Positions 24,383-33,313 of a stretch of 39,007 nt of DNA are shown here, piece after piece. A program made the position numbers and the translations under genes. Below the pieces are notes generated by a model, which searched no databases, had not been told where the DNA came from, and saw only the letters and a list, made by a program, of their open reading frames with translations. Location of the stretch: assembly GCA_028285595.1 (NCBI GenBank), contig JANQOW010000149.1, positions 1 to 39,007 of the forward strand. The letters run 5' to 3'. Within the stretch, counting starts at the first letter, position 1. Each line of letters starts with the position of its first letter. Source of the stretch: Hyphomicrobiales bacterium (GTDB lineage: Bacteria > Pseudomonadota > Alphaproteobacteria > Rhizobiales > CAJQND01).

Positions 24383-25509
24383 TCTTCAAGCAAGCCTCCA
24401 CTGCGCAAGGACAAGGTCTCATCGCGGAACGCAGCGCCCGCACCCTGGCTGCGGTCTGTGAACGCGGCAAAGATCTTCTCCAATTCCGCCTTTTGCACGT
24501 CGCGTGTAATGAACACCAGGCGCGAGCGTCGGTCCTCATCAGGCCAGGCCTGCAACTGCACGGGCGGATGGAACACGTGCTGCACGCCATGAATGATAAA
24601 GGGACGCTCCTGGTCCTCTTCGATCTTCACAATGCCTTTCACCCGCAAGAGGTTCGGCCCGTGATAGGAGCGCAGCAACTCCATGAACAGATCAAACGAC
24701 GGTGCGCTGATCGGTTGATCGGAGGCGATACAGAACGCCTTGATGTGATCATCATGCCGGTTCACATCGTGTTTATGGTCATGCCCGTGACCGTGTCCGT
24801 TTCGGTCCACGCCATAGGCCTCTTCAGCCAGCCAGCGCTTTACATCCGGGGATTTGCTCTCCGGATCGTAAAGCCCTGCGTTAAAAAGCTTTTCAGGCGT
24901 TGCTTCTCCGCACAGCGTGTCCAGAATGCGCGCCGCCGGCGCCAACTTGCGCAGGCGGACCACGAGGGAAGCGAATTTCTCTTCGCCCTCAAGCCCCACC
25001 AGCAGGTCAGCTTTGGACAGAACCAGCCGGTCCGCCATGGCCACCTGCTTTACCGCTTCTTCCTGGGCATCCAGTGTTGCTTCTCCGTTAACCGCGTCCA
25101 CCACGGTGATCACCGATTCAAGCCTGTAGCGGGCCACCAGCCAGGGATGGTTCATGATCGTGTGCAGTATGGGTGCTGGATCTGCCAGGCCAGTGGTCTC
25201 GATCACCACCCGGTCGAAGGGCTTGACCGTGCCCTCATCACGCCGGGTCATGAGATCGATCATGGTGTCGATCAGATCGCCGCGAATGGTGCAGCACAAA
25301 CAGCCCGACGACATCTCCATCACGTTTTCATCTGCGGTTTCCACCAGCAGATGATCAAGCCCGATCTCACCGAACTCATTGATGATCACCGCAGTCCCCT
25401 CCATGGCGGGATCCTGCAGGAGCTTGTTGAGAAGTGTGGTTTTTCCCGCGCCCAGAAAACCGGTCAACACGGAAAGAGGCACTGGTGCCTTGGTCTGTGT
25501 GTCGCTCAT
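24379..25509 (-). CDS. COG0523 (CobW/YjiA/ZNG) G3E-family GTPase metallochaperone
   Basis: 376 residues. Walker A is TGFLGAGKTTLLNKL (about 16-30). The family hallmark metal-binding GCLCC is at 69-73. IETTGLADPAPI is the switch/Walker B region, and LSKADL replaces the usual NKxD. A His-rich linker (residues about 236-254: alternating His-Gly/Asp) precedes the C-terminal CobW_C domain with the VQHVFHPP and RSRLVFITRD motifs. His-rich members are usually linked to Zn or Co delivery. No cobalamin or Zur gene is nearby, so the metal is not assigned. It is coupled to the ArsC/Spx-like gene and 28 bp downstream of the carboxypeptidase. Confidence 0.92.
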   Translation of the reverse strand: MSDTQTKAPVPLSVLTGFLGAGKTTLLNKLLQDPAMEGTAVIINEFGEIGLDHLLVETADENVMEMSSGCLCCTIRGDLIDTMIDLMTRRDEGTVKPFDRVVIETTGLADPAPILHTIMNHPWLVARYRLESVITVVDAVNGEATLDAQEEAVKQVAMADRLVLSKADLLVGLEGEEKFASLVVRLRKLAPAARILDTLCGEATPEKLFNAGLYDPESKSPDVKRWLAEEAYGVDRNGHGHGHDHKHDVNRHDDHIKAFCIASDQPISAPSFDLFMELLRSYHGPNLLRVKGIVKIEEDQERPFIIHGVQHVFHPPVQLQAWPDEDRRSRLVFITRDVQKAELEKIFAAFTDRSQGAGAAFRDETLSLRSGGLLEE

Positions 25510-25537
25510 CCGCTCACCCTAGACGTTTGAGAAACTT

Positions 25538-26953
25538 TCAGCGAGTGGAGACTTTCTTACCGCTCTTTTTGGGACGCTTCTTGCTGCGCTTGCGCTTCTT
25601 TTTCTTCTTGCGCAGGGCACGCTTCTTTTTGGCAGCGGCTTTGCGCTTGGCTTGCACCGCCTTGTGATAGGCATCATCTGCCACCGCCAGACTGGCCATA
25701 TAGTCGGGCGAGAGAACGCTGCACCGTTTGGATTTCGAGTTGAAATGGCCACACAGACGGGTGGCCTGATCTCTGGAGAGATTGCCAAGGGCGGCGATGT
25801 AGGTCTTTTCAGGGCGCTTTCTGATCAGGCCGTGATTGCCCCCATGCACCACATTCAAAGAATTGAGCAGCCGAGTGCGCAACAGCTTGTAGGCCGCAGC
25901 AGGGCGCTCGTACGTACCGAAGGACGCAGTCCATTTGCGCTTCAGCCTGTACGGCCGGATGGTGCGCCAGGAGGCCCGCCGCTTGCACACCACCGAGGCC
26001 ATGTCCTTAGGCAGGTGCGTTGCAGAGAACCCCTCATTGCGCACGCTGTCCAGCGGAACGCCTTTGAAGACTGCGGCAGCCCGCTTATAGCCTTCATCGT
26101 AATCGTCATTCTCAGCAGAAGAGGCCGAAGCCACTTTCGGTGCAGCCGTGCCGGTGGCCGCTTCCAGGATCTTTTTTGCAGTGGCCGCCCTCTGTCCGCC
26201 GTTGCGGGCTCCCAAAACCACAGCGATGAGCCGCCTGCCACCCACGGTCGCACTGGCCACCAGATTGGAACCGGAGTTGCACACATATCCAGTTTTCAGG
26301 CCGTCCGCCGCCTCCCAACTGTTCAAAAACGCGTTGTTGCGGTTCGACAGTTTGCGCTTGCCCACCTTCACAAACCGCGCACTGAAATAGTCGTTGTACT
26401 GGGGGAACTCGCGGACGATCCGGCCGCCCAAGATAGCCATATCCCGGGCCGAGGTGATCTGGCGGGGGTCAGGCAAGCCGTGCGGATTGGCAAAATGGGT
26501 TGCCGTCATACCGAGGCTCTTGGCGGTGCGGTTCATCAGCAGCACGAAGCGCTCCACATCGCCCGCCACGCGCTCAGCAATGGCCACGGCCACGTCGTTG
26601 GTAGAGCGAACAAGCAATGTTTTCAGGGCCAGCCCTAAGGAGATGGATTGACCCGGCAAGAGGCCAAGCTTTGAAGGCGGTTCGGCGGAAGCGCGCGGGG
26701 ACATCACCACTTTGTCGGTGAGCTTCAGGCCACCTTCCTTGATGGCATGAAATGTCACATACGCCGTCATCAGTTTGGTGAGGGAGGCCGGATACCAGGG
26801 CTTGCCGGCATCCTTCTGAGACAGAACCTGGCCCGTTGACGGGTCATAGACGATGTACGGTCCGGCCCACGCTTTACTGGGGAACACCAGCAACACGCAA
26901 CACACGATGGCCAGCAGCGCAAAACGCGCAAGAGCAACGCCGAATCTAGTCAC
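25538..26953 (-). CDS. D-alanyl-D-alanine carboxypeptidase (class A PBP, DacF-like) with SPOR-like domain and Lys-rich tail
   Basis: Periplasmic enzyme trimming peptidoglycan pentapeptides. 471 residues; GTG start at 26953 with AGGTG seven bases upstream. The signal peptide runs to about residue 30 (AWA-GPY). All three penicillin-binding motifs are present: SLTK (57-60), STN (117-119), KTG (220-222). After the catalytic domain (to about 265) an acidic linker leads to a region resembling a SPOR peptidoglycan-binding domain (WTASFGTYERPAAAYKLL, then KTYIAALGNLSRDQATRLC). The last 40 residues are almost all Lys/Arg/Ala, which may bind anionic wall or membrane polymers. It is the first gene of the small operon leading into the COG0523 GTPase. 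Confidence 0.92.
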   Translation of the reverse strand: MTRFGVALARFALLAIVCCVLLVFPSKAWAGPYIVYDPSTGQVLSQKDAGKPWYPASLTKLMTAYVTFHAIKEGGLKLTDKVVMSPRASAEPPSKLGLLPGQSISLGLALKTLLVRSTNDVAVAIAERVAGDVERFVLLMNRTAKSLGMTATHFANPHGLPDPRQITSARDMAILGGRIVREFPQYNDYFSARFVKVGKRKLSNRNNAFLNSWEAADGLKTGYVCNSGSNLVASATVGGRRLIAVVLGARNGGQRAATAKKILEAATGTAAPKVASASSAENDDYDEGYKRAAAVFKGVPLDSVRNEGFSATHLPKDMASVVCKRRASWRTIRPYRLKRKWTASFGTYERPAAAYKLLRTRLLNSLNVVHGGNHGLIRKRPEKTYIAALGNLSRDQATRLCGHFNSKSKRCSVLSPDYMASLAVADDAYHKAVQAKRKAAAKKKRALRKKKKKRKRSKKRPKKSGKKVSTR

Positions 26954-27151
26954 CTGGGGTCACCTCACCCTCTAGCCGGACCGACAAGCCGATCGTTCTC
27001 AGAATCGCTTGTTCAGCCCTGTTCGGCCGGACCTCTCAAAGTAAAAGCCCATCTCCGGCCATCTCTTTCTAGACGTTAAACCTACCTAACACCCAGCCGC
27101 GGTATCATCAACCGGCAAGACGCGCCAGTGGCAAAATATCCAAGTAAATCT

Positions 27152-28078
27152 TTAGGCTAACGCGTCCGCCAGGCCCGGCATCTGGAACTTAAGGCCGTCC
27201 AGCTTGCCCACAACCCCGGCCGCGCCCGCCTCATCGAGCTCGACCAAAGGAGGCCGCACCGTGCGCCATGCCTCATCGCCGCCATGGTGGGCGACGGTGG
27301 CTTTGAGCGCCGGTATGGGAGCATATTCGGTCACAACCGCGCGCACCTTATCCAGCTCGGCTTGCTTTTCCTCCGCATCATCGGCTTGCCAGTTTGCAGC
27401 TAATTCGGCGATTGGGCCCGGATTGATGTTGGCCGTGGCCGAGATGCAGCCGACGGCGCCATTGCGCATACCGTCCAAAAGGAAGGTTTCCGCGCCGGGG
27501 AACACTTTAAAGTCCGGGAAGGCATCCAGCATGGCTTTGGTGTTCGCCCAGTCGCCGGAAGAATCCTTGATGCCCACAACCGTATCAGGATACCGGGCAA
27601 GCAACTGCTCGATCAGGTTCAACGAGATCGGAACGCCTGACACTTGCGGAATGTGATAGAGGCAGACACGCAAGTCAGACGATCCAACATGCTCGATCAC
27701 CGAAGCGTAAGCCCGAAACAGACCTTCATCGGAAACGCCCTTGTAATAAAACGGCGGCAGCATCAGCGTGGCAGCACACTTGTGCCGGGCCGCGGCCGCA
27801 GAGAGCTTGTACGCATCCGGCAGCGCGCAGGCACCATTGCCCGGCATCAGCTTCTCCGGTCCAATGCCCGCCTCGACCAGCAGGTCGAGCAGCTCGATGC
27901 GCTCCTCCACAGAAAGGGAATTGGCTTCTGAATTGGTGCCGAAACAGGCGAGCCCCGCACCCTGGCTGACCACCCACTTGCAGAACTTCACATAGCGGTC
28001 GTGATCGACCTCATAGCTCGCGGTGAAGGGCGTTAAAACCGGCGTGAACAGCCCCTTTAGATCATCGACACCAGGCAT
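27152..28078 (-). CDS. Dihydrodipicolinate synthase / N-acetylneuraminate lyase family aldolase
   Basis: TIM-barrel class I aldolase using a Schiff base with pyruvate or a related keto acid. About 308 residues from the ATG at 28078; in-frame ATG 28105 and TTG 28132 are alternatives. The later ATG places LKGLFTPVLTPF where the family normally starts. The Schiff-base Lys is in VVGIKDSSGD (about K171), and the catalytic Tyr in VCLYHIPQVSGV (about Y141). The pyruvate loop reads GTNSEANSLS instead of GTTGE, which argues against biosynthetic DapA. It stands alone with a divergent RND operon, and the substrate is unassigned. Confidence 0.9.
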   Translation of the reverse strand: MPGVDDLKGLFTPVLTPFTASYEVDHDRYVKFCKWVVSQGAGLACFGTNSEANSLSVEERIELLDLLVEAGIGPEKLMPGNGACALPDAYKLSAAAARHKCAATLMLPPFYYKGVSDEGLFRAYASVIEHVGSSDLRVCLYHIPQVSGVPISLNLIEQLLARYPDTVVGIKDSSGDWANTKAMLDAFPDFKVFPGAETFLLDGMRNGAVGCISATANINPGPIAELAANWQADDAEEKQAELDKVRAVVTEYAPIPALKATVAHHGGDEAWRTVRPPLVELDEAGAAGVVGKLDGLKFQMPGLADALA

Positions 28079-28145
28079 TTGGCTTCTTATCCCTTGTTCA
28101 ATCATTGCGGTGCTGCGAGTGCTCCAGCTCAATAATAACCATATA

Positions 28146-28161
28146 AATAATTGATATTATT
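28146..28161. promoter_or_regulatory. AT-rich inverted repeat between aldolase and RND genes
   Basis: AATAAT-TGAT-ATTATT lies in a short AT-rich patch (about 28125-28175) in the divergent promoter region. It could be an operator or simply promoter DNA. No cognate regulator is nearby. Confidence 0.35.
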
Positions 28162-28307
28162 GAATTTTTAAGCACGCACCCGGGCGCTTTTAACACCTAA
28201 TCACACCATGTTCAAGCGATCTTGTCCTATTTCGCCAGCCGGACGCTGTGTTAGGATGAACCAACGCTCAGCAAATCGGCAGGGCCTGCAAGCAGGAACG
28301 TGATCAC

Positions 28308-29474
28308 GTGACAAAGTCTGTCCCTCTCTGGCTGCAGTTTGTGGTGTTGGCCGTCATATTGGCCGGCGGCGGCCTCCTTTGGCACAGCCGCGCTGAGGTG
28401 AGCGCCACTCTGGCTCAATGGACCGGCTCAGCGGCGAAGCAGAGCTCCGGCACCGCTCAGAGGCGCTCCGGGCGGCCTGTCCCGGTCATTGTTGCCGCCG
28501 TGGGCGAAGCGCGGAACGACGCGCTCATCACTGCCGTAGGCACCGCTCGCGCACGCCGCTCAGTTATGCTCCATGCCAAGAGTGACGGCGTGATCGTCTC
28601 CTTCCAGCAGCGCGCCGGGGCGAGAGTCAAAGCCGGACAGACGGTTTTCGAGCTCGACAGTAAGCAGGCCGTGCTGGCGGTGCAGATTGCCGAAAAGCGG
28701 CTGGAAGAAGCGCGCCGTCTTTTAGAGCGGGCCAAGCTTTTGAAGCGCAACCGCGTGAACTCCAGCGCGAACGTGGATGACGCCACAGTGGTGGCCGAGC
28801 GCGCCGAACTTGAGCTCAACCAGGCACAAGAAGCGCTCCAGGATCTCACGATTGTGGCGCCGTTTGACGGCGTTCTGGGCCTGCCGAAGGCCGAAGCCGG
28901 CGACCGGGTGACGGCCGCCACGCCCATTGCCTCGTTCGATATGCGCGCTGAACTGCTTGTGGAATTCGAAGTGCCTGAGCGGTATTCCGCCCGCCTTAAA
29001 CCCGGCGATGAGATCGCTGCGGTCACCCCAAGCCACGAGCGCACCCGCTTTGCAGGCAAGGTTCAGTATATCGACAGCCGCATAGATCCGCTCTCCCGCA
29101 CGGTCACCGTTCGGGCCATCATACCGAACAAACAGGACGTTCTGCGCCCGGGTATGTCCTTTGTGGTCGAACTCGTACTACCCGGCAACACCTATGCCTC
29201 AGTCCCGGAGCTCTCTTTGCAATGGCGCAAGGGCGAGAGCTTCATTTGGACCGTTCAAGACGGCGCAGCTCAAAAAGTCCTTGTAACCACCGTAAAGCGC
29301 CTCAACGCCGTCGTTCTGGTGGACGGAGACGTAAAGCCCGGTGATCAGGTGATTGTGGAAGGCGTACAACGCCTCAGACCGGGGCGAAAAGTGGAGTTCG
29401 AGCGCTCCCCGGAGAACGACCCGAAGCCCGCCGAAGACATCTCCGCCAAACCGAAAGCCAGCAAGGAAGGCTAA
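28308..29474 (+). CDS. RND efflux periplasmic adaptor (membrane fusion protein)
   Basis: 388 residues; GTG start at 28308 with AGGA about ten bases upstream. A single N-terminal hydrophobic helix (PLWLQFVVLAVILAGGGLLW) anchors or exports it. Next come a lipoyl half (VMLHAKSDGVIVSFQQRAGARVKAGQTVFELD), a long coiled-coil hairpin (about 125-180), the second lipoyl half (LTIVAPFDGVLGLPKAEAGDRV) and beta-barrel and membrane-proximal domains (VQYIDSRIDPLSRTVTVRA). The C-terminus is rich in Lys/Pro. It partners the RND pump encoded seven bases downstream. No TolC-like gene is present. Substrates are unknown. Confidence 0.92.
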   Translation: MTKSVPLWLQFVVLAVILAGGGLLWHSRAEVSATLAQWTGSAAKQSSGTAQRRSGRPVPVIVAAVGEARNDALITAVGTARARRSVMLHAKSDGVIVSFQQRAGARVKAGQTVFELDSKQAVLAVQIAEKRLEEARRLLERAKLLKRNRVNSSANVDDATVVAERAELELNQAQEALQDLTIVAPFDGVLGLPKAEAGDRVTAATPIASFDMRAELLVEFEVPERYSARLKPGDEIAAVTPSHERTRFAGKVQYIDSRIDPLSRTVTVRAIIPNKQDVLRPGMSFVVELVLPGNTYASVPELSLQWRKGESFIWTVQDGAAQKVLVTTVKRLNAVVLVDGDVKPGDQVIVEGVQRLRPGRKVEFERSPENDPKPAEDISAKPKASKEG

Positions 29475-29480
29475 GCTGCC

Positions 29481-32400
29481 GTGGAGAAGACCAACGATCT
29501 ACCAGGTTTGAGCGTACGCCGGCCTTACCTGGCGATTGTTATGAATTTGCTCATCATCGTGGCAGGTCTGGGCGCCATCTTTGGCGTGGAAGTGCGTGAA
29601 CTTCCCGATATCGACCGGCCCGTTGTAACCGTGCGCGCCGAGCTGCCCGGCGGCTCGCCGGAAACCATTGATGCGGAAGTCACCAGCATAATCGAAGGGG
29701 CGGTGGCCAGGGTCAATGGCGTGGTGGAAGTGCGCTCTTCCAGCGAAGAGAACAATTTCCGCATGCGGGCGTTCTTCCGTCCCTCTGTCGACCTGGTCAC
29801 AGCCGCCAATGATGTGCGTGAAGCGGTCAGCCGTGTGGAACACCTCCTGCCTCAGGGTGTAGAGAACCTGTTCGTGGTGAAGGCCGATTCGGATGCATTC
29901 TCCATAGTGCGTCTGGCGGTTTCCAGCGATCAGCTCTCCATAGATCAGCTGAGCACGCTGGTGGACAATGACGTTATCCCCGAGCTCACCGCCATTGAAG
30001 GCGTGGCCGATGTCACCGTCTTTGGGGAACGCAAGCGGGTCCTGCGGGTGGTGATCGATCCCTTGCGCCTTGCGGGATACAGCCTTTCTGTGGCCGATGT
30101 GGTGAAGGTGTTGCAAAGCGCCGACTTTGACATTCCGGCCGGCAGCTTCAAATCCGACGAGCAGGAGGTTTTGGTTCGCGCCAACACGTCCGTGACCCGG
30201 CCCGATGCCATTGAGCAGTTGGTGATCCGCGATCCGGTGCGCATCCGCGATATCGGCCATGTGTTCTTTTCACCTGACGATCCGAAAAGCATCGTTCGCC
30301 ACAACGGCCGCGGTGTCATCAGTATGGGCGTGATCCGCCGGGCCCAGTCCAACACGGTGCAGATCTCCGGTGACATCGGACGCACCGTAGAACGGCTCAA
30401 TGCCAGATTGAAGACGGCCGACATTGCGGTCACCATGGATGCAGCGATCTTCATCCGTGGCGCCATCACCGAAGTGCTGATCAGCCTCTCCATGGCCGTA
30501 CTCATCGTGGTGGTGGTGATTGCACTGTTTATCGGCCAATGGCGGGCAGCCCTCATACCGGCGGTGGCCATCCCCGTGGCGCTCATAGGCACCGTCGCCG
30601 CCATTTGGCTTCTGGGCTTCTCCCTTAATCTGATCACCCTCCTGGCCCTGGTGCTGGCCACCGGCCTGGTGGTGGACGATGCGATCGTGGTCTTGGAGAA
30701 CATTCAACGCCAGCGCCAGTTGGGCTTGCTGCCCCGCGCCGCCGCCGTACTTGGCACCCGCCAGGTGTTCTTTGCGGTGATCGCCACCACCGCCACGCTG
30801 ATCTCAGTCTTCGCGCCGATTTCTTTCTTGCCGTCTCAGGCCGGCCGGCTGTTCAGCGAGTTCGGCTTCGTGTTGGCGGTCGCGGTCTGCATCTCTTCAT
30901 TTGTGGCCCTCACCGCCGTACCCATGATGGCCTCGCGCCTCACCCGCATGCCGCGGGCTGCGGGGCAGTCGGCGAAACCCAGCTTGGCCGCCCGCACCTA
31001 TGCAGGCTTGCTCGACAGGATCTTGGCAGCGCCCTTGGTGGTTCTGGGGCTCTGCAGCCTGGTGATCGCCGGCGCCCTGATCGCCTATGAAAATCTCGGA
31101 GAAGAACTGGTGCCCGAAGAAGACCGGGGTCTGATATCGGTGTTCCTGACCGGCCCCGATGGCACCGGCCTCGATTACACAGACCGGCAAGTGGAGAAGG
31201 TGGAGGCCATTCTGCAACCCTATGTAGATCAGGGCATTGCCAAGGGCCTCTTCACCATCACCGGGCGCTTCGATCCCAACCGGGGGCAGTTGGATGCAGC
31301 CCTGATTGACTGGTCCGAACGCACCATCTCAGAAGGCGAGATCGCCGATGTCGTAAACAAGAAGCTGAGCAAGCTGCCTGGCGCCCGGGCCCGCATGCGC
31401 CGGGGCAATAGCCTGGGCTTGCGCAACGCTGACGGAGGCATCCGCTTCGCACTCACCGGCGCAAACTATGAAACCATTGCCGGGGCGGCAGATGCCTTCG
31501 TGATCGCACTGGAGCAGAACGTGCCTGAGGTCCAGAACCTGCGCGTTGAGTTCCGGGCCACCCAGCCGCAGATCTCCGTGACCATAGACCGGCGCCGGGC
31601 AACCGACCTCGGCGTGCCGCTGGAAACCCTGGGCACAACACTGCGCACCTTGGTGGACAACTCGGAAGTGGCCGAACTCTCGATCAACGATGAGCGCGTG
31701 CCGGTCATCCTGCAGGCCAGTGCGGGCGCCATAGACGACCCGTCCGACCTCACAAGTCTGTATGTGACCTCGTCCAGCGGGCGCCTGGTCCCCCTGTCTC
31801 AACTCGTGACCTTCAAAGAGTATGCCGTGGCCGCCGAGCTTGACCGCCATGGCCAGCGCCGCGCGGTTGAGATATTCGGCGACGGGGTGGACGGCTATTC
31901 CTTACGCCAGGCCGTGGATGCGGTTCAGGCGGAAGCCGACAAGAGCCTGCCACCCGGGATCGGCCTCCTCTTCCTTGACGAGGCCGCTGCGCTCAACGAA
32001 ACCTCCTATGGGGTTCAGATCACCTATCTGATCGCCCTGGTGATCGTATTTCTGGTGCTGGTCGCCCAGTTTGAGAGCATCACCAGCGCGCTCGTGGTGT
32101 TGCTAACCGTGCCGTTTGGCGTCTGCGCCGCTATCTTTGCGCTGACCTTCACCGGCATCTCCATCAATATTTACAGCCAGATCGGCATCTTGATGCTGAT
32201 CGGTATCATGGCCAAGAATGCCATTTTGATGGTGGAGTTTGCCGATCAATTGCGCGAGCAGGGCCGGTGCGTTGCCGAGGCGGTACGGGAAGCCTCAATC
32301 GTGCGGCTGAGGCCCATCGCCATGACCATGTTTTCAACCGTTCTGGCCGGCCTGCCGCTGATCCTCGGCAGCGGTGCGGGTGCGGAAGCGCGAGGCGCCA

Positions 32401-32561
32401 TTGGCTGGGTGGTGTTCGGCGGGTTAGGGATGGCCGGCCTCTTCACGCTCCTGGTGACGCCGGCCTTTTATGTGTTGATTGCGCCCCTCTCGCCGCCGCG
32501 GGCGAGCGCAGGTCAGCAATTGGAGAAGGAGCTCCGCGGCGCTGAGGCACCTGCTGAATAA
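29481..32561 (+). CDS. RND superfamily efflux pump permease (AcrB/HAE-1-like)
   Basis: 1026 residues, a full-length proton-driven inner-membrane exporter. GTG start at 29481 with GGAAGG about ten bases upstream. The N-terminus GLSVRRPYLAIVMNLLIIVAG is the first membrane helix. The proton-relay acidic pair is in ATGLVVDDAIVVLENIQRQ (about residue 400). The second repeat has LVIAGALIAYENLGEELVPEEDRG and LMLIGIMAKNAILMVEFADQLREQG. Such pumps export drugs, lipids or solvents. There is no regulator next to the pair, so control is not apparent. Confidence 0.94.
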   Translation: MEKTNDLPGLSVRRPYLAIVMNLLIIVAGLGAIFGVEVRELPDIDRPVVTVRAELPGGSPETIDAEVTSIIEGAVARVNGVVEVRSSSEENNFRMRAFFRPSVDLVTAANDVREAVSRVEHLLPQGVENLFVVKADSDAFSIVRLAVSSDQLSIDQLSTLVDNDVIPELTAIEGVADVTVFGERKRVLRVVIDPLRLAGYSLSVADVVKVLQSADFDIPAGSFKSDEQEVLVRANTSVTRPDAIEQLVIRDPVRIRDIGHVFFSPDDPKSIVRHNGRGVISMGVIRRAQSNTVQISGDIGRTVERLNARLKTADIAVTMDAAIFIRGAITEVLISLSMAVLIVVVVIALFIGQWRAALIPAVAIPVALIGTVAAIWLLGFSLNLITLLALVLATGLVVDDAIVVLENIQRQRQLGLLPRAAAVLGTRQVFFAVIATTATLISVFAPISFLPSQAGRLFSEFGFVLAVAVCISSFVALTAVPMMASRLTRMPRAAGQSAKPSLAARTYAGLLDRILAAPLVVLGLCSLVIAGALIAYENLGEELVPEEDRGLISVFLTGPDGTGLDYTDRQVEKVEAILQPYVDQGIAKGLFTITGRFDPNRGQLDAALIDWSERTISEGEIADVVNKKLSKLPGARARMRRGNSLGLRNADGGIRFALTGANYETIAGAADAFVIALEQNVPEVQNLRVEFRATQPQISVTIDRRRATDLGVPLETLGTTLRTLVDNSEVAELSINDERVPVILQASAGAIDDPSDLTSLYVTSSSGRLVPLSQLVTFKEYAVAAELDRHGQRRAVEIFGDGVDGYSLRQAVDAVQAEADKSLPPGIGLLFLDEAAALNETSYGVQITYLIALVIVFLVLVAQFESITSALVVLLTVPFGVCAAIFALTFTGISINIYSQIGILMLIGIMAKNAILMVEFADQLREQGRCVAEAVREASIVRLRPIAMTMFSTVLAGLPLILGSGAGAEARGAIGWVVFGGLGMAGLFTLLVTPAFYVLIAPLSPPRASAGQQLEKELRGAEAPAE

Positions 32562-32567
32562 CCCGGC

Positions 32568-32750
32568 TCAGGCCGTTCTGTTCCGCTCCATGAGCTCATC
32601 AAGCCCTTGAGGCTTAAGATCTGACCGCAAAGGACAAAACGCCTGCGCGCAGCCATGGCTGGCACGGCATTCTGCTTCGGTTTGATTGAGACGGACGGAT
32701 TGACCAATTTCCCCGCACTCTTGGCTCTTGGGCTCGAACAGTTTGAACAT
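32568..32750 (-). CDS. 60-residue cysteine-rich protein under an FNR-type box
   Basis: From the ATG at 32750, which has GAGGG seven bases upstream, the frame encodes about 60 residues starting MFKLFEPKSQECGEIGQ. Longer frames starting further upstream have no such site. Four cysteines appear as ECGE, ECRASHGC and AFCPL. The ECR...C...FCP pattern loosely recalls the cysteine block of the DUF6455 protein encoded divergently. It might bind a metal; that is inference. A perfect FNR/FixK-like box (32805-32818) is centred 61 bp upstream, and TATGCT lies where a class II -10 box is expected. It is convergent with the RND pump gene, six bases from its stop. Confidence 0.65.
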   Translation of the reverse strand: MFKLFEPKSQECGEIGQSVRLNQTEAECRASHGCAQAFCPLRSDLKPQGLDELMERNRTA

Positions 32751-32804
32751 GTGTTTACCCTCTTTCGACGCCCCAAAGCATACGCGCGGCAAACCCCGCG
32801 CGGA

Positions 32805-32818
32805 TTGATCCAGATCAA
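32805..32818. promoter_or_regulatory. Perfect FNR/FixK-family binding site
   Basis: TTGAT-CCAG-ATCAA (extended ATTGAT...ATCAAT at 32804-32819) equals the consensus for FNR, Anr and FixK-type activators. It is centred at 32811.5 between two divergent small genes. If used as a class II site (-41.5), the predicted -10 boxes are TATGCT (minus, 32782-32777) and TACCTT (plus, 32841-32846), giving leaders of about 20 and 32 bases. Confidence 0.8.
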
Positions 32819-32884
32819 TGCTGAAGACCGCTCACCCCCCTACCTTCGCATCTGTACCCAAGTCAGGTGACGCGAGGAACTTCT

Positions 32885-33313
32885 ATGAGCGGATTGGTCA
32901 AGTCAGTTAAACGATGGCTCAAGCAGCAACAGGACGCTGACTTCTTGAGGACCCTGCCCGCGTGCGGCTGGGCCGACCTCGGCGCTGACAAAGGCGACAT
33001 GATGCAAATAACCTCAGGGCCCTCATGTGTCCGCGAACGCATGAGAGCCATGGCTGCTGCCTATGGGTTGGAGCCATCAGCTCTCAGCAGTGAGCACTGG
33101 CGTGAAGTCGATATGGCCCGCGCATGCGCCACCTGCCGGTCCACGCGGGCCTGCAAGCGCTGGCTCAAAGGCCCGAACCTTGATATCGCCGAAGCTGGCT
33201 TCTGCCCGAACAAGGCGCATTTCTCCGAACTCAGCGGCACCGATCTTGCGGCCCTCCAAGCTGAGCAGAACACCGCTGCCGCAAAGCGTGAAGAACGCCT
33301 CCATTACGTTTAG
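32885..33313 (+). CDS. DUF6455-family cysteine-rich protein
   Basis: 142 residues from the ATG at 32885 (AGGA six bases upstream); the upstream in-frame ATG at 32867 is unsupported. The C-terminal half carries REVDMARACATCRSTRACKRWL and EAGFCPNKAHF, the cysteine pattern I associate with DUF6455, small alphaproteobacterial proteins of unknown function. The N-terminus is basic and amphipathic (SGLVKSVKRWLKQQQ). No signal peptide is seen, so it is probably cytoplasmic and perhaps metal- or redox-responsive. The perfect FNR-type box upstream suggests induction when oxygen is low. Confidence 0.8.
   Translation: MSGLVKSVKRWLKQQQDADFLRTLPACGWADLGADKGDMMQITSGPSCVRERMRAMAAAYGLEPSALSSEHWREVDMARACATCRSTRACKRWLKGPNLDIAEAGFCPNKAHFSELSGTDLAALQAEQNTAAAKREERLHYV

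Noticed and set aside
32655..32870. 71-codon plus-strand frame between the RND pump and the DUF6455 gene
   Set aside because: It is antisense to the 60-residue cysteine-rich gene, which has a strong ribosome-binding site and promoter; the frame also runs through the FNR-type box.
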